Shown in pieces: positions 21,877 through 27,960 of a DNA stretch of 27,960 bases. This DNA is from JBBSHS01 sp038232515 (GTDB taxonomy: Bacteria; Actinomycetota; Acidimicrobiia; Acidimicrobiales; JAUJNH01). Made by a program: the position numbers and the translations under genes. Under the pieces are notes generated by a model. It was not told where the DNA came from, ran no database searches, and saw only the letters and a program-made list of their open reading frames with translations. Position 1 is the stretch's first letter; every line of letters begins with the position of its first letter. The DNA is taken from contig JBBSHS010000030.1 in NCBI GenBank assembly GCA_038232515.1, positions 1 to 27,960 of the forward strand. Reading direction: 5' to 3'.

Positions 21877-22917
21877 GTGGACATCGACCGGTTCATCGTT
21901 GCCAACACCCCCACATGGGAACGCCTGGCCGTGCTGACCCGCCGGGCCAGCCCACGCGCGGCGCGGTTGTCGGCAGCGGAGCTGGACGAGCTGCTGCACC
22001 TGTACCAGCGGGTGTCGACCCACCTGTCCTACGCCCGCACCAACTTCGGTGACCCCGGCCTCACCAACCGGCTGAGCCGGCTGGTGGCGTCGACCGGTGG
22101 TGTGATCTACGGCACCCGGGCGCGCAGCCTTCGGGCCGCCGGGCAGTTCTTCACCCGGTCGTTCCCCGCTGCCCTGTGGCACGTGCGCCCGTTCCTGGTG
22201 GCGTCGGCCGTGCTCACGTTCGGCCCGGCGGCGGCAGCGGCGGCGTGGCTGGCCCACTCCCACCGGTCCCTCGACCTGGTTGCCCCGGCGGCCAAGCGGG
22301 CCGCCTACGTCCGGGCCGAGAACGGCTACTACTCGGCCAAGCCATCGGCCCAGTTCGCCACCCAGGTGTTCACCAACAACATCACGGTGGCCATCCTGGC
22401 CTTCGCCTCGGGCATCCTCGTGTGCGGGTTCACCGCCTATGTGCTGGTCAACAATGGCGTGGCCATCGGCGTGGCCATCGCCGTGTTCAGCGATGCCGGC
22501 CAGCAGGCCCACCTGTGGGGTCTGCTCCTCCCCCACGGGCTCATCGAGCTCACGTCGGTCGTCATCGCCGGCGCCGCCGGGCTGCGCCTGGGCTGGACGA
22601 TCATCGACCCGGGCGATCGCCCCCGGCCCGCGGCCCTGGCCGAGGAGGGCCGGCGGGCGGTGGTGCTGGTGTTCGGAGTGATCTTCACGCTGGCCGTGGC
22701 CGGCACCATCGAGGGCTTCGTCACCGGCAGCCCCCTGCCCACCAGCGTCCGGGTGGGCATCGGCGGGGTGGTGGAGGCGGCGTTCGTCTCCTACGCCTGG
22801 GTGTTCGGGCGCCAGGCCGCCACCGCCGGCTACACCGGCGCGCTGGGCGAGGGCGAGACGGGATGGCGTCGCTCCAACCGCTTCGACCACCCGTCCACCG
22901 CCGCACCGGCGACGTAG
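21877..22917 (+). CDS. Stage II sporulation protein M-like (SpoIIM family) membrane protein
   Basis: The 346-residue product starts at the GTG at 21877 (MDIDRFIVANTPTWERL), chosen from this family-like N-terminus and the upstream TACCGT; the longer open frame overlaps the divergent gene and is a shadow. The first 110 residues are helical and cytoplasmic. Then come about five membrane helices with FTNNITVAILAFASGILVCG (the family core motif), VNNGVAIGVAIAV, HGLIELTSVVIAGAAGLRLG, VVLVFGVIFTLAVAGTIEGF and a last helix before the basic C-terminus. The name comes from Bacillus SpoIIM, but this is not a sporulation gene here. In actinobacteria the family accompanies RDD, MoxR and DUF58 genes and may act in envelope or protease complexes. 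Confidence 0.85.
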   Translation: MDIDRFIVANTPTWERLAVLTRRASPRAARLSAAELDELLHLYQRVSTHLSYARTNFGDPGLTNRLSRLVASTGGVIYGTRARSLRAAGQFFTRSFPAALWHVRPFLVASAVLTFGPAAAAAAWLAHSHRSLDLVAPAAKRAAYVRAENGYYSAKPSAQFATQVFTNNITVAILAFASGILVCGFTAYVLVNNGVAIGVAIAVFSDAGQQAHLWGLLLPHGLIELTSVVIAGAAGLRLGWTIIDPGDRPRPAALAEEGRRAVVLVFGVIFTLAVAGTIEGFVTGSPLPTSVRVGIGGVVEAAFVSYAWVFGRQAATAGYTGALGEGETGWRRSNRFDHPSTAAPAT

Positions 22918-22924
22918 CCCCGGC

Positions 22925-24252
22925 TCACAGCCGGCCGGTGGCCTTCACCCGCAGATAGGCGTCAGCCAGGCGCGGGGCCAGCGCACCGGGTGGGGCGTCG
23001 ACCACGGTGGCGCCCGCCCCCCGTAGCCGCACGGCCAGGCGGCCCCGTTCGTCGAGGGACCTGACGGCCGCCGCCTTGCGGTAGGCGCCACTGGCGTCGG
23101 TGGGCACCGACCGGCCCCAGCGCTCGACATCGGGGTCACGCACGGCGCCGACCACGACGACGTGGCTGCGCAGGACGAGAGGCAGTACGGGGAGGAGGGT
23201 CTCGGTGACGGCCTGGTGGTGCAGGTCGGTGAGCACCACCAACAGGGCCCGGCGCCGGAAGCGGCTCAGGGTCTCCGTCACCGCCCCCCGGTAGTCGCTC
23301 TCGGCCAGTTCGGGTTCGATGGCATACATGGCCTCGGTCACCCGGGCCAGCTGGTTGCCGTTGTGACTGGGTGGGACCACGGCGTTGACCCGGCTGCCGA
23401 AGGTCACCAGCCCGGCCTTGTCGCCCAGACGGGTGGCCAGGTACGTAAGCATCATCACCGCGTCCATGGCGTGCTCGACCCGGGGCACCTCCTCGACCCG
23501 TCCGGCCATCACCCGGCCGCAGTCCAGCAGGACGATCACCGTCTGGTTTCGCTCGGCGCGGTAGGTGCGCACGATCGGCTTGCCGGCCCGGGCCGTGGCC
23601 GACCAGTCCATGCGGCGGAACTCGTCGTCCACGGAATACTCACGGAGCTGCTCGAACTCTGTCCCACCGCCCAGACCGCGGGCCGACCTTAGGCCGATCT
23701 CGAGGATGCGGGCGCGGTCGAGGCGCAGCTCGGCCTCGTCGCGACTCTTGAAGGGCGGATAGACCCGCAGGAGGCCAGGCTCGGTGCGGCGGCGCTGGCG
23801 GCCCATGAGCCCGATGGGACCGTAGACCCGCACGGTCAGCTCCTCGATGTCGAACCGCCCCCGCCGGGTGGGACGCAGCGTGGTGTTGGCCGACATGGTG
23901 CCGCGAGGGGGCAACGACAGCGTCATCCGCCGCCGTCCGGCCCGCAAGGAAGGGGCCAGGTCGTCGGCCAACCCGACATGGAGGCGGCGCCCCGTCGGGT
24001 TGGTGACACGCCAGGTGACGGTGCCGTGACCGCCTAGGGCCACGATGCCCGGCAGCTCCCGCACCACACGTACCGTGCCCGGCGATGGTGCCAGAGCCAG
24101 GTCGACCAGGGCCAGCACGGCGACCAGCCCGTTGCCGGCCCACAGCACGAGTCCTTGATGGCGAGGGGCCAGCACCACGGCGAAGACGACCAGCCCGGCG
24201 GCGACGGCCAACCGGCCCGAGGCGGCCGGCCACTGCACCCGCTCCCGCCCTG

Positions 24253-24256
<4 letters not shown>
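22925..24256 (-). CDS. DUF58 domain protein
   Basis: The 443-residue product begins at a GTG overlapping the moxR stop (GTGA): MTGRERVQWPAASGRLAVAA. Two hydrophobic helices anchor the N-terminus (about residues 15-50). A beta-rich stretch follows (150 residues, with RRGRFDIEELTVRVYGPIGL). The DUF58 core is GGTEFEQLREYSVDDEFRRM, then DWSATARAGKPIVRTY; a VWA-like fold with IVLLDCGRVM comes next, where a metal-site motif is only partly kept. DUF58 proteins work with MoxR ATPases, which are thought to remodel or load metal into VWA partners. It is the last gene of the five-gene operon and converges on the SpoIIM gene. Confidence 0.9.
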
Positions 24257-25238
<982 letters not shown>

Positions 25239-25242
<4 letters not shown>

Positions 25243-26378
25243 CGGGCTCGGGCGATCTCCTGGTGCACGACGGCACCGGTCTGGGCGAGGGCCAGCAGGT
25301 CGGAATCAGTGGCTGGGACGGGCGGGACCACGGCCGTCATGACCCGGTCCGTGTCGATCCCGGTGCGTGACGACGCCACCTGTGCCAGCACCCGAGGGGC
25401 CGTGTCGGCGGGCAGGCCCAGGCGGTCAGCCAGTACCCGCCTGGTGTCGGCCACCAGGTTGGCCGCCGCCTGCTGACGGCGCTGGCCCACCTGGTACAGG
25501 TCGCCCACGGCCACCACCAGCTCCGACCCGGGGATCTCGACCGGCTGGTGTTCGATCACCGGCCGCCCCAGGCGACGGGCCCGCCACATGCACACGGCCA
25601 GGAACACGGCGATCAGCTGCAGCAGTGCCAACTGCCAGCGCCGGGCCAACGCCTGCCACACGCTGGTGTGGGCCCGGGGTGCAGCGGCGGCGTCGGGAGC
25701 CAGATCGGACAACACCTCGACCTGCGTGCCCGGGGCCGGCACCAACAGGTTGACGGCCAGGACGGCGTTGTCGGCTTTGCCCAGATCGTGGTTGGTAAAG
25801 GGCCCGGCGCCGGCCAGGGCGACCACCGTCCCCCGGCCCTGGGGCCGGGCCAGCATGTAGGCACCCCCGTCGCCGGCGACGTAGCAGGCGCCCAGCCCGG
25901 GCTCGTCGGTGGGCACTTTGAAGAAGGCGGCCATGGCGGAGACCTTGACGGTGTCAGCGCCGGCCAGGGCGGCCAGTCCGCAGCCCGGGCGCAGGGTGAC
26001 GTCGCTGTCGAGCCCGGCGAGGTTGGCGCTGGACGCCGGGTCGATCTCACCGCCGGCCAGCGAGGATGAGGGGTCGGCCACCACGAGCGTTCCGCCGGAC
26101 CGGACCCAACGGTCGAGGGCGTCGGCGCGACCCCGGTCGAGGGTGTCCTGGAGGAGGACCACGGTCGTCGTGGACGATCCCGGCTCTCCGGCGGAGACGG
26201 TGACGTTGCCGCCGACCTCCCGGAGCAGCAGGACCAGCGCCTTGGCGCCCATAGGACCGGCCCCGCCGGGATCGAGGGGCTGGCCTGCTCCGTGGGGCCG
26301 GCCCGCAATCGCGAGGGCCACCAATGAGAGCCCGATGACCGCCACGAAGGCGGCCTTGCGCCCTCGCTGACCGCTCAT
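25239..26378 (-). CDS. DUF4350 domain membrane protein
   Basis: The 379-residue product starts at the ATG at 26378, which overlaps the preceding stop (ATGA). One helix near the N-terminus (AAFVAVIGLSLVALAIAG) is followed by an extracytoplasmic DUF4350 domain of about 200 residues. That domain contains GAKALVLLLREVGGNVTVSA, VVLLQDTLDRGRADALDRWV and RSGGTLVVADPSSSLAGG, a GATase/ThuA-like fold. A second helix (ALLQLIAVFLAVCMWRARRLG) at about residues 245-265 precedes a cytoplasmic helical tail with GQRRQQAAANLVADTRRVL. The family is known only from MoxR/DUF58 operons and has no assigned activity. Confidence 0.85.
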
Positions 26379-27028
26379 GTCCGGGCGTGCCGCAGTACGC
26401 CGGCCAGCAGATCCTTGGCCTGGGAGCAGCCGGCCTCGCCGACGTCGGCGTGGGCGTACCACGCGTCCTCGAACATGCGGGTGGCGGCGGAGAAGCGCTC
26501 GGCGGAGTCGGGCAACGATTGGGCCAGGCGGCGGCGGTATTCGCCTGTGGTGCGGCCCGGGACCTCCTCCACCAGCCCACGTTCGGCCAGGTCGGCCACC
26601 GTGGCCCGCCAGTGGGCCCGCAACGCTCCCCGCCAGTCCTCCCGCTCCTCACAGGCCGCTGCCTCCAGGCGCCAGTCGACCGCCGCCCGCCGCGGCCCGT
26701 CGACGGCGACGCCTTCGAGCGACCGGCTCGGGTCCCGTTGCAGGCGGACCACGATGCGCCAGGCCACGAACCCGAGCACCACCGCCACACCGACAAGGAA
26801 GACCCATTGGGCCCACGCCGGGCCGCCGACGTTGCCGATCCGGTCGAAGAACTTGGCCATGAGCTCGAACACCTTGTCCTCGGCTCGCTGCACCAGGCCC
26901 TTGGGCGGCGCCCGGAACTCGGACCGGCTCAGGATCTCCTGCGCCGCCCGATGGGCCCGTTCGGGGCCGATGCCGGGGGGCGGCGGGTCGCCGGGGCCGC
27001 CCAGGAGGCCGGGGTAGGGCCGGCTCAA
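26375..27028 (-). CDS. DUF4129 domain membrane protein
   Basis: The product is 217 residues from the TTG at 27028, which overlaps the upstream stop as TTGA, the same 4-nt rule as the rest of the operon; the frame is open for 390 bases more but without protein-like sequence. The N-terminal 70 residues are Pro-rich and basic, with a helix EILSRSEFRAPPKGLVQRAE. One membrane helix follows at about 74-92 (WVFLVGVAVVLGFVAW). The cytoplasmic DUF4129 region has DWRGALRAHWRATVADLAER, LVEEVPGRTTGEYRRRLAQ and FEDAWYAHADVGEAGC. DUF4129 is found almost only in MoxR-DUF58 operons and sometimes on transglutaminase-like proteins. No enzymatic residues are evident. Confidence 0.8.
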   Translation of the reverse strand: MSRPYPGLLGGPGDPPPPGIGPERAHRAAQEILSRSEFRAPPKGLVQRAEDKVFELMAKFFDRIGNVGGPAWAQWVFLVGVAVVLGFVAWRIVVRLQRDPSRSLEGVAVDGPRRAAVDWRLEAAACEEREDWRGALRAHWRATVADLAERGLVEEVPGRTTGEYRRRLAQSLPDSAERFSAATRMFEDAWYAHADVGEAGCSQAKDLLAGVLRHART

Positions 27029-27960
27029 CCCTGTGCCGTGCCCATATCGGTGGCCATGACCTGGAGATCGAACGCCTCGGTCCGGATGCGCAGGTCGAAG
27101 TAGATCAGGGTGGCCACGATGGCCGTGAGGGGCGACCGGACGAGCTCGGCCAGGATCCCGGCCAGGGCGACGAGCGGGAAGCCCCACTTGTAGCCGACGA
27201 CCAGAGCTACCCCCGACGGGACGGCGGACAGGAACTGGCCGAGGATAAAGGTGAGCAACCCGGCCAGAAGGGCCACGCCCAACACCGGCCAGTAGCGCTT
27301 GGCCGCGAGCCGGTACGACCGCCCCATGCCCGCAAACGGACCGAGTTCCTCGACCACGATGGCGGGCACCACCACCACCCAGAGGGGCATGACGAAAAGG
27401 GCGCCCACCATGCACCCGATGAGGCCGACGGCTTCGGTCAGCTTCACGAACACGGCCGCCACCAGTAACGGGAAGAACCGACGGAGGGCCGTCCGCATGG
27501 CCTCAGAGGCGGTGATCTCCCGGCCCAGGTACGAAGAGGCCACGATCTTGGCGATGGCCCCGGCCACGAACGGCCCGACGAGCCAGCTGACCAGTACGGC
27601 CAGGCCCTGCACCAGGAACTGACCGGGGCTGCGGTTCATGTCGACCACGGTCGGGTCGCTCATGAAATCGATGACGCTTCGGCCCGCCAGCACGCTGCGG
27701 GAGGCCAGGCTGGCGACGATCTGCAGCGGCAGCTCGAAGACGAGGACGACGGTGATGATGGCGCCCAGGTTGGCCCGGTACAGGTTGAAGGCGCCGTCCA
27801 GGATGTCGCTGAAGGACATGGGGTGAAGCGGCAGAGGACCGGTTCGGGCACTGCCCCCCTTGGGCCCTACCGGCAGGGACGGCCCGCCCCAGGCCGCTGG
27901 TGGCGGTTGGCCGTAGCCCGGGGGTTGGCCGTAGCCCGGGGGTTGGCCGTAGCCCGGGGG
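27025..27960 (-). CDS. Multi-pass membrane protein with GYGQPP repeats, 5'-truncated by window edge
   Basis: An ATG at 27819 gives 264 residues. The frame continues without a stop to the window end, reading GYGQPP three times and then PAAWGGPSLPVGPKGGSART before MSFSDILDGAFNLYRAN. The gene therefore extends beyond the edge and has a disordered Gly/Tyr/Gln/Pro N-terminus. The core has about six helices. The SFSDILDGAFNLYRANLGAI start is typical of actinobacterial membrane proteins called 'glycerophosphoryl diester phosphodiesterase membrane domain'-like. That name is weak: no phosphodiesterase residues are present. Its stop overlaps the DUF4129 TTG start, so it is the upstream member of the MoxR operon. 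Confidence 0.75.
   Translation of the reverse strand, partial: PPGYGQPPGYGQPPGYGQPPPAAWGGPSLPVGPKGGSARTGPLPLHPMSFSDILDGAFNLYRANLGAIITVVLVFELPLQIVASLASRSVLAGRSVIDFMSDPTVVDMNRSPGQFLVQGLAVLVSWLVGPFVAGAIAKIVASSYLGREITASEAMRTALRRFFPLLVAAVFVKLTEAVGLIGCMVGALFVMPLWVVVVPAIVVEELGPFAGMGRSYRLAAKRYWPVLGVALLAGLLTFILGQFLSAVPSGVALVVGYKWGFPLVALAGILAELVRSPLTAIVATLIYFDLRIRTEAFDLQVMATDMGTAQG
27907..27960. repeat. 18-bp tandem repeat, three exact copies, coding GYGQPP
   Basis: Three identical 18-base units (27907-27924, 27925-27942, 27943-27960) run to the window edge and may continue. Each encodes GYGQPP on the minus strand. Exact identity at silent positions points to recent slippage. Such repeats form disordered, sticky N-termini in many actinobacterial membrane proteins. 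Confidence 0.9.

Noticed and set aside
19777..22890. A 1037-codon open frame on the minus strand
   Set aside because: Only its last 375 codons are a gene (cysteine desulfurase). The upstream part is low-complexity Arg/Gly/His-rich shadow of the RDD and SpoIIM genes in other frames.
27907..27960. CRISPR-like direct repeats at the right edge
   Set aside because: The 18-base units are contiguous with no spacers and encode GYGQPP in frame with a membrane protein.

Overview
The window is very G+C-rich, with G or C at most third codon positions. Its gene content fits a high-GC Actinomycetota chromosome: a DUF222/HNH protein, a PASTA kinase, DUF4333, GatCAB, and a MoxR-DUF58-DUF4350-DUF4129 cluster with RDD and SpoIIM-like genes. 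An Acidimicrobiia-like lineage is my guess, based on style only. Nearly all of the window is ordinary chromosomal coding sequence. I see no phage, insertion sequence, CRISPR array, tRNA or rRNA.

Layout. Bases 1-2000 are a small accessory patch: a 5'-truncated DUF222/HNH protein, a broken VapC (PIN) toxin gene and two G-rich hairpins. From 2000 to 8750 lie an unknown membrane-anchored protein divergent from a PASTA Ser/Thr kinase, an SDR oxidoreductase convergent with an SCP2-like protein, an AlkA-type DNA glycosylase and a membrane protein with Ig-like and DUF5648-like regions. Bases 8817-12015 are the gatC-gatA-gatB operon for tRNA-dependent Asn/Gln formation. Bases 12182-18012, all on the minus strand, hold two ABC exporter pairs, a DUF4333 lipoprotein and a GAPN-like aldehyde dehydrogenase. 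ilvD (branched-chain amino acid synthesis) follows on plus. It is convergent with a cysteine desulfurase gene that is coupled to an RDD membrane protein. The window ends with a SpoIIM-like protein facing a tightly overlapped minus-strand operon (DUF58, MoxR, DUF4350, DUF4129, and a multi-TM protein cut by the right edge).

Expression signals. Two patterns recur. (1) Co-directional genes overlap by exactly 4 nt (ATGA, GTGA or TTGA) at eleven junctions, plus one more between a mini-ORF and its gene; this implies translational coupling. (2) Many first genes have a TANNNT -10-like hexamer only 6-9 nt before the start codon and no Shine-Dalgarno sequence. This is the pattern expected of leaderless mRNAs. 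It also reveals three short ORFs ahead of the kinase, the glycosylase and the DUF5648-like gene. In the glycosylase case, a +1 shift at the mini-ORF's UGA would join it to a natural-looking N-terminus.

I did not find a clearly new multi-gene system. The most interesting items are the leaderless mini-ORFs, the possible +1 frameshift at the glycosylase gene, the palindromic back-to-back promoters between the RDD and SpoIIM genes, and the odd topology of the DUF5648-like protein.
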